Positions 1 through 6,016 of a stretch of DNA of 7,598 bases are shown here, piece after piece. Both the position numbers and the translations under genes were made by a program. Within the stretch, counting starts at the first letter, position 1; each line of letters starts with the position of its first letter. A model generated the notes under the pieces. It was given only the letters and a program-made list of their open reading frames with translations. It was not told the origin of the DNA and did not search any database. Source of the stretch: CAIJMI01 sp964448085 (GTDB lineage Bacteria; Patescibacteriota; Microgenomatia; UBA10105; UBA927); contig CAYUUX010000034.1 in assembly GCA_964448085.1 (NCBI GenBank), positions 1-7,598 on the forward strand, read 5' to 3'.

Positions 1-1016
1 TTTGGAATATTTTGGTAGTCGTAATAGTGGGCATAGAATTCACTGGAATTGAGCTTTTTCCAGGAAAAATGATCGAAGGGATAGTCCTGATAGTTATAAA
101 TAAATGGAGTAATTGCGACGATGGATGCATCCTGCCAAAGAGATTGGGATGCAATACGTAAATTCTCACCCACAGTTTCCGGTGAAAGCAGTCGCCCGTC
201 ATAGTATTTTCCGTATGCATGCTGCCAACCCGTTTCCGTTATGAATATGGGTAACGATTTGGTATTGTCCAAACTTTGCAGGAAATTTTGTTCCCAGCGA
301 AACGTGGATAACGTTCCTCGACCCATTGCATACGGACTCCCAGAAAATTCTGGATTTGCATACGCGTGTGATGTCCACCCGTCAATAAAGGAAAGCACAT
401 CGGGATTGGTTGCCAGCAATGTTTGCAGATAGGTAGCTTCGTCCATTGCTGCGCCGTCGGTTTGTGCAGAGGCGTCAAATCCTGCAGGGAGGACAAAAAA
501 ATCCTCTGAAGCTTCCTTGAGTGCTTTGGAAAATTTTATGAGCATTTTTCCATAGCCGTCTGGATCAATCGTGTCACCCCATTCTTTCGCATGATTGGGT
601 TCGTTAAAAAGAACAACGTACCGATTCTCAATTGGCCAATTGAGCGAAGTTAGAAAGTCCACCCATTTATCAATATCATGTTCCTGTGGTATTACCCAGT
701 GCGCACCTTCGACATGTGTTGCAATGCGTACAATTGGAATGAGGTGATTTCTGCGCATTGTATTAAAAAACTCACCCCATTTTTCCTTTTTTAAGTCATT
801 ATCTTGAATGACGACAGTGACATATCCCCAATCTCCATTTGAGGAGTTAAGCAGTGCTTTCGTTTCCGCAATATCATTTGGGTCCGCAACGTGGATGCCG
901 TACCTATTATTTGGAACCGTGAGCGGGTTATACAGTGCAAAGACAGATAATTTCCATGTCAGCAATGATACAAGGATGACAAATAATCGTAGAACGTATG
1001 GTAGAAACGTGCTCAT
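1..1016 (-). CDS. Secreted clan GH-A-like glycoside hydrolase, 3' end outside the window
   Basis: An open frame of 338 codons runs from ATG at 1016 off the left edge, so the C-terminus is missing. Residues 1-27 look like a signal peptide: a hydrophobic stretch, then a V-F-A cleavage-like site. The rest resembles a (beta/alpha)8-barrel hydrolase. N138-E139-P140, following a hydrophobic strand, fits the acid/base of clan GH-A. E261 in ITETGW fits the nucleophile of strand 7. A Ser-His-Ala-Tyr segment (216-219) lies between them, as is common in this clan. The likely role is cleavage or remodelling of a beta-linked glycan outside the cytoplasmic membrane; the substrate cannot be told. The gene starts 40 bases after tRNA-Arg on the same strand and has no Shine-Dalgarno sequence or clear promoter of its own. 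Both catalytic glutamates are present, so it should be active. The family (GH5, GH39 or GH53-like) is not resolved. Confidence 0.85.
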   Translation of the reverse strand, partial: MSTFLPYVLRLFVILVSLLTWKLSVFALYNPLTVPNNRYGIHVADPNDIAETKALLNSSNGDWGYVTVVIQDNDLKKEKWGEFFNTMRRNHLIPIVRIATHVEGAHWVIPQEHDIDKWVDFLTSLNWPIENRYVVLFNEPNHAKEWGDTIDPDGYGKMLIKFSKALKEASEDFFVLPAGFDASAQTDGAAMDEATYLQTLLATNPDVLSFIDGWTSHAYANPEFSGSPYAMGRGTLSTFRWEQNFLQSLDNTKSLPIFITETGWQHAYGKYYDGRLLSPETVGENLRIASQSLWQDASIVAITPFIYNYQDYPFDHFSWKKLNSSEFYAHYYDYQNIP

Positions 1017-1056
1017 GCGGTTAGTCTTGTAGAGTCACAAATCAAACTATGATGTG

Positions 1057-1128
1057 CGCTCCCGGGGGGAATCGAACCTCCATTTAACCCTTAGAAGGGG
1101 CTTGTTCTATCCGTTGAACTACGGGAGC
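1057..1128 (-). tRNA. trnR: tRNA-Arg (anticodon UCU)
   Basis: The cloverleaf folds on the minus strand. The acceptor is GCTCCCG/CGGGAGC, the D-stem GTTC/GAAC, the anticodon stem AGCCC/GGGTT around loop CTTCTAA, and the T-arm GGAGG-TTCGATT-CCCCC. The anticodon TCT reads AGA. A20 after G18-G19, C35 and discriminator G73 agree with bacterial arginine identity. The T-stem has one A51-C63 mismatch. The variable loop has only 4 bases (AAAT). CCA is not encoded, so the CCA-adding enzyme must supply it. Confidence 0.96.
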
Positions 1129-1137
1129 AGCAGGTAA

Positions 1138-1143
1138 ATTATA
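1138..1143 (-). promoter_or_regulatory. Putative -10 box (TATAAT) for tRNA-Arg
   Basis: A perfect TATAAT, preceded by GTAG, ends 9 bases before the mature tRNA 5' end. No convincing -35 lies 16-18 bases upstream. If used, it could also transcribe the glycoside hydrolase gene downstream. Confidence 0.55.
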
Positions 1144-1221
1144 CTACGATTTTGTGCTTGGAGGATACTGACGTTATGAGACTTATTTACAACACTTACG
1201 GTTAAAATGAACAGACATGCA

Positions 1222-2667
1222 TTAATAGGATGCACTCAATATAATATTTTTTGCTTGTTGTGCTTCTGGAGTTGAAAAAAACTTTAATGCTACATCCCTT
1301 TCACCTGATACAAGCCCTTTTCCCGATAAGCCTGCATTTACTTTCCCATTATATTTTCCGGTAAATAACAAATATCCAAGTGTTCTTTTTGTTGTCAGCA
1401 ATCCCGAAGTGCTTTGAAGTGCGAATACAGGCTCATACGTTTTGCCGTCACGTGTTACAAGATACGCTACATAGTAGAAGTCTGTGCTTGTTAATTTCTG
1501 TTTCTCTATCACTTCATATAAGGGGCATGGAGCACCCATTTCTCCTTCCGTTTGATTATAAGGAATATTTGGATCGCAAGAACCACCTATTCCGTCAAGC
1601 GCGGAAATCCAGTTTATAATAACTTTTTTGTTCGGATCTTGAATACTCAAAGTGTCTGCACTAGAAAAACTGGCTTGCAGTTCAGCCGGGACAATTTTCC
1701 AGGTTGAAGGATACCGAAAAGAAAGTTTTTCAAAGGAAGACGTATAGGCAATTGTTGAAGTTTCTTGATTATCATTTGTATTTGATGTGGGTAGGTTTGA
1801 GAAGAGAATTCCATTCAGATCAGTGAGTATTTTTTGCGCAGAAATTTTTATATCATTGTTGTTCGGTGCAAGTTTTACTATCTCGTTTATAAATTGTACT
1901 TTTTTGGCTGGATCATTGACAGTGTACAATGTGCCATTACCGCCATCTGTTGATAATGTTCCATATTTTCTAACAAGCCCCAAAAATTGTTCATTGGAAA
2001 TAACATCCAGATTTTTAACACGAACAATTGTACCGCTTCTGTCATCTTTCTTTTCACCGATAAGATCTACCCATACGCCGAGTGAGTTTATGCCATATGG
2101 TCCGGGTTCTCGTATATTCAGCCAATACGTCTGACCATTGATGGTAATAGTTTTGTAGTTTGAGAGCGGTTGAAAGTCGTCACCCATACCCGTATACCGC
2201 GAATTTTTGTGGAAGAAATACACAGTTCTGCTATCAACTGTATTTTCTGAAGGTTCGTTACTTATGTTCATACTGGCGTAGTTTTCCTCTGGAACATAGC
2301 AGACAAGTGAATCCTGGATAGTATATGTGGTTTTAAGCGCTTGACTGAGGGTAAATGGCAGTTTATCTAAATTAATTTTATTGTTCAGACAGTATTGAGA
2401 AAGAGCTTCAGCCAGTGATGCCTTTTGTGGGTTAGGCAAAGTACTATCTGTTGTATTCGCATTTTTTGAAGTTGCTTGTTGTTCTACAAGTTGCTGAAGT
2501 TTTTGTTGGAGCAGGTAGTTCTGATACCCAACATATATGAGTGCGCCTGTTAATAGCAAAACAATTATAATTATACCGATCGAATTTATTTTAGGTACTT
2601 TATTAACTGAGTCTGAAGAGGTTTGTTGAGAAGTCTCTTGGGTTTTGGACAGATAGCTTTCTTCCAT
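1222..2667 (-). CDS. Anchored extracytoplasmic protein of unknown function (481 aa)
   Basis: I do not recognise the family. Residues 1-27 are polar and rich in Ser, Thr and Gln. A single membrane segment spans about 29-48, followed by a Gln-rich, possibly coiled-coil stretch (49-66) and a low-complexity linker (67-82). The remaining 400 residues would lie outside the membrane in two parts: about 85-290, and about 310-481, which begins with a phrase (FEKLSFRYPSTW) reminiscent of PsbP-like or lipoprotein domains. C93/C123 and C364/C381 could form one disulfide in each part. I chose ATG at 2667; a TTG at 2682 would add five residues. No Shine-Dalgarno sequence precedes either. The gene starts 37 bases after tRNA-Gly. 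Counted lines give about 30-45% GC, somewhat below the methyltransferase gene. A surface or envelope role is inferred only from topology. Confidence 0.85.
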   Translation of the reverse strand: MEESYLSKTQETSQQTSSDSVNKVPKINSIGIIIIVLLLTGALIYVGYQNYLLQQKLQQLVEQQATSKNANTTDSTLPNPQKASLAEALSQYCLNNKINLDKLPFTLSQALKTTYTIQDSLVCYVPEENYASMNISNEPSENTVDSRTVYFFHKNSRYTGMGDDFQPLSNYKTITINGQTYWLNIREPGPYGINSLGVWVDLIGEKKDDRSGTIVRVKNLDVISNEQFLGLVRKYGTLSTDGGNGTLYTVNDPAKKVQFINEIVKLAPNNNDIKISAQKILTDLNGILFSNLPTSNTNDNQETSTIAYTSSFEKLSFRYPSTWKIVPAELQASFSSADTLSIQDPNKKVIINWISALDGIGGSCDPNIPYNQTEGEMGAPCPLYEVIEKQKLTSTDFYYVAYLVTRDGKTYEPVFALQSTSGLLTTKRTLGYLLFTGKYNGKVNAGLSGKGLVSGERDVALKFFSTPEAQQAKNIILSASY

Positions 2668-2704
2668 ATATCTTATTTTCAAACTTCATATACTATGATT
2701 TTTG

Positions 2705-2776
2705 AGCGGCGGAAGGGATTTGAACCCTCGACCTTCTCCTTGGAAGGGAGACATTCTACCACTGAACTACCGCCGC
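2705..2776 (-). tRNA. trnG: tRNA-Gly (anticodon UCC)
   Basis: The acceptor is GCGGCGG/CCGCCGC, the anticodon stem TCTCC/GGAGA with loop CTTCCAA, and the T-arm GAGGG-TTCAAAT-CCCTT. The anticodon TCC reads GGA and, with a wobble-competent U34, probably other Gly codons. The discriminator is U, usual for bacterial tRNA-Gly. CCA is not encoded. It starts 44 bases after the DUF192 gene stop. Confidence 0.97.
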
Positions 2777-2786
2777 AATATATTGT

Positions 2787-2815
2787 ATTGTAACAAGAGG
2801 AAAAAATGAGTGCAA
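2787..2815 (-). promoter_or_regulatory. Putative sigma-70-type promoter of tRNA-Gly
   Basis: TTGCAC (2815-2810) and TACAAT (2792-2787) are separated by exactly 17 bases. The -10 box ends 10 bases before the tRNA 5' end. This is one of only two promoters in the window with a recognisable -35 at good spacing. It lies entirely in the gap after the DUF192 gene. Confidence 0.6.
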
Positions 2816-2820
2816 TGGAG

Positions 2821-3261
2821 TTATTTATTAAAACGTACTTTGTCACCTACTTGTATATTGAACGTATCCGTTTCCCCAGCATTGATTTCCAAAATCTTAT
2901 CAACAGGAACGTTTGGCTTTACCATATTCATGTTTAAGCCCTTAGGGGGTTGCACATCTCTCGTTATGTCAACAATTATATTCCCGTTAATCCATAAAAA
3001 ATCCAATGGGAACTGCATGCCTTTCATCCAGAACATATATTGTTCTTTGTGATCATAAACAAAAAGCATGCCGTGTTTTGCAGGAAGACTCTTTCTAAAT
3101 CCTAATCCTTTTTCCTTTTCCAAAGGATTGAGCGCAAGGTCAACGACAAAAACCGTGTTGTTCACTGTCACCGTTCCGCTTAACGGATGCTTGGTGTAGA
3201 ACCAATAGGTGAAGAGAATAAGAAGTGAAATTGCGATAAGAATGAGAATTTTTGGATTCAT
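2821..3261 (-). CDS. Membrane-anchored DUF192 family protein (146 aa)
   Basis: An N-terminal hydrophobic segment (about residues 4-22) anchors or exports the protein, and a DUF192 domain (about 32-146) follows. Family landmarks are visible: EKGLGFRKSLP (50-60), HGMLFVYD (63-70), FWMKGMQFPLDFLWING (77-93) and the closing ILEINAG...VGDKV (123-142). The family usually has GLM and FWMKN where this copy has GLG and FWMKG, a modest departure. The function of DUF192 is not established; members are small, mostly exported beta-rich proteins. The ATG lies 4 bases after the stop of the polyprenyl synthase gene, so the two are almost certainly co-transcribed and probably translationally coupled. No strong ribosome binding site is visible. 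Length and topology are normal for the family. Confidence 0.93.
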   Translation of the reverse strand: MNPKILILIAISLLILFTYWFYTKHPLSGTVTVNNTVFVVDLALNPLEKEKGLGFRKSLPAKHGMLFVYDHKEQYMFWMKGMQFPLDFLWINGNIIVDITRDVQPPKGLNMNMVKPNVPVDKILEINAGETDTFNIQVGDKVRFNK

Positions 3262-3265
3262 ATGC

Positions 3266-4321
3266 TTATTGTAGACGTTTTATTAGGTACTGGACAAATG
3301 AATCATATATATGTGTTATGTGTTCTTCCATGGGTATTCGTTCTAGTGCTTCTTTGGCACGCTTTGTGTGCATGGAAATAAGATCGTGTATTTTTGTATC
3401 AATATTCCACCGTGTCATCATCTGTTGCACCCAGGTAATGTCATCGGTTGTCACAGCACCTTTTGAGAACATCGCATCTATGTGCTTTCGTATCGATTGG
3501 TCCCCTACCTGTCGTAAGAAAAAAATGTAGGGAGTTTGTTTCCCTTCCCGTATGTCGGTCCCCTGTGGCTTACCGGTGACATTCTCGTTTCCAAATATAT
3601 CAAGATAGTCATCGACAAGTTGATAGACAATGCCAAGATGATTGGCAAATCGTTCCAGGTGCGAAAGACTGCTTTTTGGAAGCTTTCCGATGACAGCGCC
3701 TGACGCAAGCGGAAGATAAAGTGTATACCGACCTGTTTTTGTCTTGTAGACGGAGAGTATTTCATCAAGACTTCTTACCGGTTGCACGTTTGACCCAAGG
3801 ACAATATCCTGCATTTGCGCGGCGGTAACCGTCTGGAGCTCCTCTGAAACCAAGTGCATAATTGTATGTGCATGCTCGTGGTTTTGGCAGGTGAGAAGCA
3901 TGTTGTAGCCAAGAAAAAACGCTGCATCCCCCACGCACATTGCAAGGGATTTACCCGAATTTTTTGGGTATCGTGAATGATTCTTTTGCATAATAGCAGT
4001 GTAATATGAGTGGATCGATTGTTGCCCTCGTCGTGTTTCGGCGCTGTCCATAATGTCATCATGTATCAAAAGGCCGGCATGAAAGAGCTCCATTGCAGCG
4101 GCGACCTTAATAAGATCGGGAGATTTATTTGTACTGCCAGTATCGCTGCCAAGAAACACGAGTGATCCCCGTATCATTTTTCCATTGGATGTGTAGTCAA
4201 TTAATCTATCCAGTGCATCCTGGTACATGCGATCATTTCCCGTTTTCTTTTCGGATGTAAGAAAATTTTTGAGTTCTTTTTGAATCTGTGGTTTTACAGC
4301 GGCAAGATAGTCGGAAAACAT
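3266..4321 (-). CDS. Polyprenyl (trans-isoprenyl) diphosphate synthase (351 aa)
   Basis: This enzyme condenses isopentenyl diphosphate with an allylic diphosphate to extend isoprenoid chains in the cytoplasm. Visible motifs are GKMIRG (47-52), the first Asp-rich motif HDDIMD with D88, D89 and D92 followed by RRG (97-99), KTGRYT (195-200), the second Asp-rich motif VDDYLD with D237, D238 and D241, and GTDIREGKQTPY (254-265). All metal- and diphosphate-binding residues appear intact. The fourth and fifth residues before the first motif are Leu84 and Gly83, not the aromatic residues of farnesyl synthases. This suggests, by inference, a product of C20 or longer, perhaps a quinone side chain or lipid-carrier precursor. 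At 351 residues it is slightly longer than many relatives. It heads a two-gene unit with the DUF192 gene. The ATG has no Shine-Dalgarno sequence and sits six bases after a -10-like element. Confidence 0.96.
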   Translation of the reverse strand: MFSDYLAAVKPQIQKELKNFLTSEKKTGNDRMYQDALDRLIDYTSNGKMIRGSLVFLGSDTGSTNKSPDLIKVAAAMELFHAGLLIHDDIMDSAETRRGQQSIHSYYTAIMQKNHSRYPKNSGKSLAMCVGDAAFFLGYNMLLTCQNHEHAHTIMHLVSEELQTVTAAQMQDIVLGSNVQPVRSLDEILSVYKTKTGRYTLYLPLASGAVIGKLPKSSLSHLERFANHLGIVYQLVDDYLDIFGNENVTGKPQGTDIREGKQTPYIFFLRQVGDQSIRKHIDAMFSKGAVTTDDITWVQQMMTRWNIDTKIHDLISMHTKRAKEALERIPMEEHITHIYDSFVQYLIKRLQ

Positions 4322-4327
4322 AGTGCA

Positions 4328-4338
4328 ATTGTACTATA
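4328..4338 (-). promoter_or_regulatory. Putative -10 region for a leaderless polyprenyl synthase mRNA
   Basis: TATAGTACAAT ends six bases before the ATG at 4321. Initiation 7 bases after TACAAT would begin at or next to the A of ATG, giving no leader. A TTGTTC at 4359-4354 could be a -35 only with poor spacing (15 bases to TATAGT, 20 to TACAAT). Nearly the same block precedes the methyltransferase gene. The site lies in the 43-base gap after the Excalibur gene. Confidence 0.5.
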
Positions 4339-4364
4339 CACTGACGTTGGGAAGAACAATTGGC

Positions 4365-4739
4365 TTAGTTTGCTGTTTTTGGAAGAGCTTCGCACGCTAT
4401 GCCGTCTCCATCGCCATCCAAGTTATTGGTATCTTTCGATACGCCGCCTGCATTCAGAAAAAACTTTTGTGCTTCTTCCTGCGTTTTAAAATCATCGCAG
4501 TTATATTCGTCCGTATATTTCCCCCCGCTTGTCACAACGTTTCCTTCTTTATCACGCAGTACTTTCGCTTCTTGTGGTGAGGATCCGGAAAGTAGTTTCC
4601 CAAGATCCCAGTCATTGTTCGTGGATTCCAGACCAAACGCGGCTAAAAGAATACCGATTATTACAATCAACACTGGTTTTGCAATTTTTTTTGTTTCAGC
4701 GCTTGCATTTGCTAATGGTTTGAGTTTAGGGAGTGCCAT
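4365..4739 (-). CDS. Membrane-anchored Excalibur-domain protein (124 aa)
   Basis: Residues 1-21 are polar and basic, a membrane segment spans about 23-37, a short linker follows, and an Excalibur domain fills 79-118. That domain is recognised by YNCDDFKTQEEAQKFF (79-94) and the Ca2+-loop-like DGDGDGIACE (108-117), with C81 and C116 placed for the conserved disulfide. Excalibur domains are small extracellular calcium-binding modules, often attached to nucleases or surface proteins. Here no enzyme domain is attached, so the role is unknown beyond a likely outward-facing location. A longer reading from a TTG at 4778 adds 13 residues, but they overlap the micro-ORF in another frame. The ATG at 4739 is preceded by GGTGA four bases upstream, the clearest Shine-Dalgarno-like element in the window, and is preferred. 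GGTGA overlaps the TGA stop of the upstream micro-ORF, so translation is probably coupled. Confidence 0.93.
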   Translation of the reverse strand: MALPKLKPLANASAETKKIAKPVLIVIIGILLAAFGLESTNNDWDLGKLLSGSSPQEAKVLRDKEGNVVTSGGKYTDEYNCDDFKTQEEAQKFFLNAGGVSKDTNNLDGDGDGIACEALPKTAN

Positions 4740-4743
4740 AGGT

Positions 4744-4824
4744 TCACCATAAAGAATACAGTAAATACGCGCACACAATAATCAATACAATAATAACGAT
4801 CAATCGAACTTTTTTATTTTTCAT
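4744..4824 (-). CDS. Putative 26-aa membrane micro-protein or leader peptide
   Basis: ATG at 4824 opens 26 codons ending in TGA at 4744. The peptide begins MKNKKVR and continues as an unbroken hydrophobic run ending LLYSLW, a textbook single membrane helix with a positive inside end. A strong promoter-like pair lies just upstream. The stop lies 4 bases before the ATG of the Excalibur gene, and the last codons contain that gene's GGTGA element. It could be a genuine small membrane protein or a leader whose translation opens the downstream start. No homologue is recognised. AT-rich DNA can produce hydrophobic frames by chance, so confidence is moderate. Confidence 0.5.
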   Translation of the reverse strand: MKNKKVRLIVIIVLIIVCAYLLYSLW

Positions 4825-4835
4825 AATCTCACTAA

Positions 4836-4863
4836 AGCATAACAAGTTTCTTCAATTAGTCAA
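4836..4863 (-). promoter_or_regulatory. Putative promoter of the micro-ORF and Excalibur gene
   Basis: TTGACT (4863-4858), a 16-base spacer and TATGCT (4841-4836) match the sigma-70 pattern. The -10 is preceded by TGT, making an extended -10. The predicted start, near 4829, would leave a leader of only about 5 bases before the micro-ORF ATG. It is the best promoter match in the window. Confidence 0.6.
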
Positions 4864-4878
4864 GCAAAAATAATCTTG

Positions 4879-4952
4879 TCGGGACGGGCAGACTTGAACT
4901 GCCGACCTCACGCTCCCAAAGCGTGCGTTCTAGCCAACTGAACTACGTCCCG
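4879..4952 (-). tRNA. trnP: tRNA-Pro (anticodon UGG)
   Basis: The acceptor is CGGGACG/CGTCCCG with the C1-G72 pair typical of bacterial tRNA-Pro. The anticodon stem is CACGC/GCGTG with loop TTTGGGA, and the T-arm is GGCAG-TTCAAGT-CTGCC. The anticodon TGG with G37 reads CCA and probably other Pro codons. The discriminator is A and CCA is not encoded. It starts 11 bases after the stop of the C45 hydrolase gene. Confidence 0.97.
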
Positions 4953-4962
4953 TGTCGTTTGT

Positions 4963-4968
4963 ATTATA
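4963..4968 (-). promoter_or_regulatory. Putative -10 box (TATAAT) for tRNA-Pro, overlapping a stop codon
   Basis: A perfect TATAAT contains the TAA stop codon of the upstream C45 hydrolase gene and ends 10 bases before the tRNA 5' end. No good -35 is seen at 16-18 bases. Read-through from upstream is an alternative source of the tRNA. Confidence 0.5.
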
Positions 4969-5983
4969 ACGTATATGGAATGAAAACGCCCTCGTTTGGA
5001 GGACCGTAACAGATACGGACACGATTGTTTTTCGGTTCAACAATGACGGATCCAATCGTTGCGTCTTCTCTGCATATGGGGAATCTCGGATTCTTTGTGT
5101 CTGAAAGTAAGGCAATCATATCCTGTACTTCCATATCATTTTTTACCAGTTCCGTTGCCCTATCCAATCGTTCATAGGAGTTTTTATGGTGTGTCGCCTC
5201 GTCCTTTTCAAATACGATCATACGTTTTGATATGAAGTGATTGGTATGTGCGTATGCAGTATGCTCCTTTGTTTCGATGTCAATATCCATGCCAGCCGTT
5301 TCAATATCTGTCACCGTGTCGTTTTGCACAAGCACATGATTGTATCCCGAAGCACGGTGGGTTTTTTGGATAAGAGCACATGCATCCTCTATTGTTTTAC
5401 AATCCAACACTGCGCGTGCGATAAAATACTTTCCTACGCCGACATGGGACTCCTGGTGTAATTCATTGATACATTGGACGAGACCATTGCTGGTAAGCGT
5501 TGCAGAACAACCGATGAGAAATGTCGCATAATTTAATCCCAGATATGTCGTTCCGTTAACTGTCGCTTTCAAAACGTACAGTTCATCAAGGCTTTCTATA
5601 GCCCAGTCTTCGTTGTGGCCGATAATCGGTCCGTCTTTTGTAAAACTTACAGCAATGGTACAGTGGTCTTCAGTTTGTGCTTGTTCCCGGTCCCAATCGA
5701 GTGTCCTGTCATATATTTCCGGTGTATTATGGAAAAATAGATCGACAAAGGGAACATCTGCACCTTCTGCCATTCCTTCCATTTCGTCGATAAGCTTTGG
5801 AAAAGCTTTTTTTGTTTCCCGTACGTACAACGCGGTTTTCGATAAACGCTGTTGGTAATTGCGTATGTAGTGCTTCCTGTCCTGAATAACTTCCTGAATT
5901 TTCCCCCGAAACATTTCACCAATGGCCTGCCCAAGTTCGCGATTTGTGCCGGTCATTTCAAGATAGGGAAATGTTCTGTACAT
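4964..5983 (-). CDS. C45 / acyl-CoA:6-APA acyltransferase-like Ntn-hydrolase (339 aa)
   Basis: The protein resembles the C45 peptidase / AAT family, whose precursors cleave themselves to expose an N-terminal Cys that then hydrolyses or transfers an amide-linked acyl group. Residues 1-105 form the usual helical pro-region (TNRELGQAIGEMF at 13-25; EMEGMAEGADVPFVDL at 68-82). C108 in DHCTIAV is the probable autocatalytic nucleophile, followed by GHNEDW (122-127), a family hallmark. Also present are HTNHF (246-250) and an SYERLDRA segment (269-276). Known members act on penicillins, N-acyl amino acids or related amides; the substrate here is unknown, and no beta-lactam biosynthesis genes are nearby. 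No signal peptide is seen, so it is probably cytoplasmic. A start at 6043 would add 20 residues, but the first of them are simply tRNA-Leu read as protein, so ATG 5983 is chosen. No Shine-Dalgarno sequence is present. Confidence 0.9.
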   Translation of the reverse strand: MYRTFPYLEMTGTNRELGQAIGEMFRGKIQEVIQDRKHYIRNYQQRLSKTALYVRETKKAFPKLIDEMEGMAEGADVPFVDLFFHNTPEIYDRTLDWDREQAQTEDHCTIAVSFTKDGPIIGHNEDWAIESLDELYVLKATVNGTTYLGLNYATFLIGCSATLTSNGLVQCINELHQESHVGVGKYFIARAVLDCKTIEDACALIQKTHRASGYNHVLVQNDTVTDIETAGMDIDIETKEHTAYAHTNHFISKRMIVFEKDEATHHKNSYERLDRATELVKNDMEVQDMIALLSDTKNPRFPICREDATIGSVIVEPKNNRVRICYGPPNEGVFIPYTL

Positions 5984-6016
5984 ACGAATGATAGCGTTGA
6001 TACTTGATACTTTTTG

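Noticed and set aside
239..496. An 85-codon minus-strand frame inside the first kilobase
   Set aside because: It lies in another frame of the glycoside hydrolase gene, which has an intact signal peptide and catalytic motifs. The product looks random.
1129..1221. Gap between the 481-aa gene and tRNA-Arg as a site for a small ORF, RNA or terminator
   Set aside because: Only the TATAAT near 1140 stands out. ORFs on the minus strand stop within a few codons and no stable hairpin with a U-tract was seen.
2668..2682. TTG start giving a 486-residue version of the unknown anchored protein
   Set aside because: Neither start has a good ribosome binding site, but ATG at 2667 is the more usual codon and only five residues differ. 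Kept as an alternative in the annotation.
4740..4778. TTG start giving a 137-residue Excalibur protein
   Set aside because: TTG has no ribosome binding site, and the extra residues overlap the micro-ORF in another frame. ATG 4739 has GGTGA at proper spacing.
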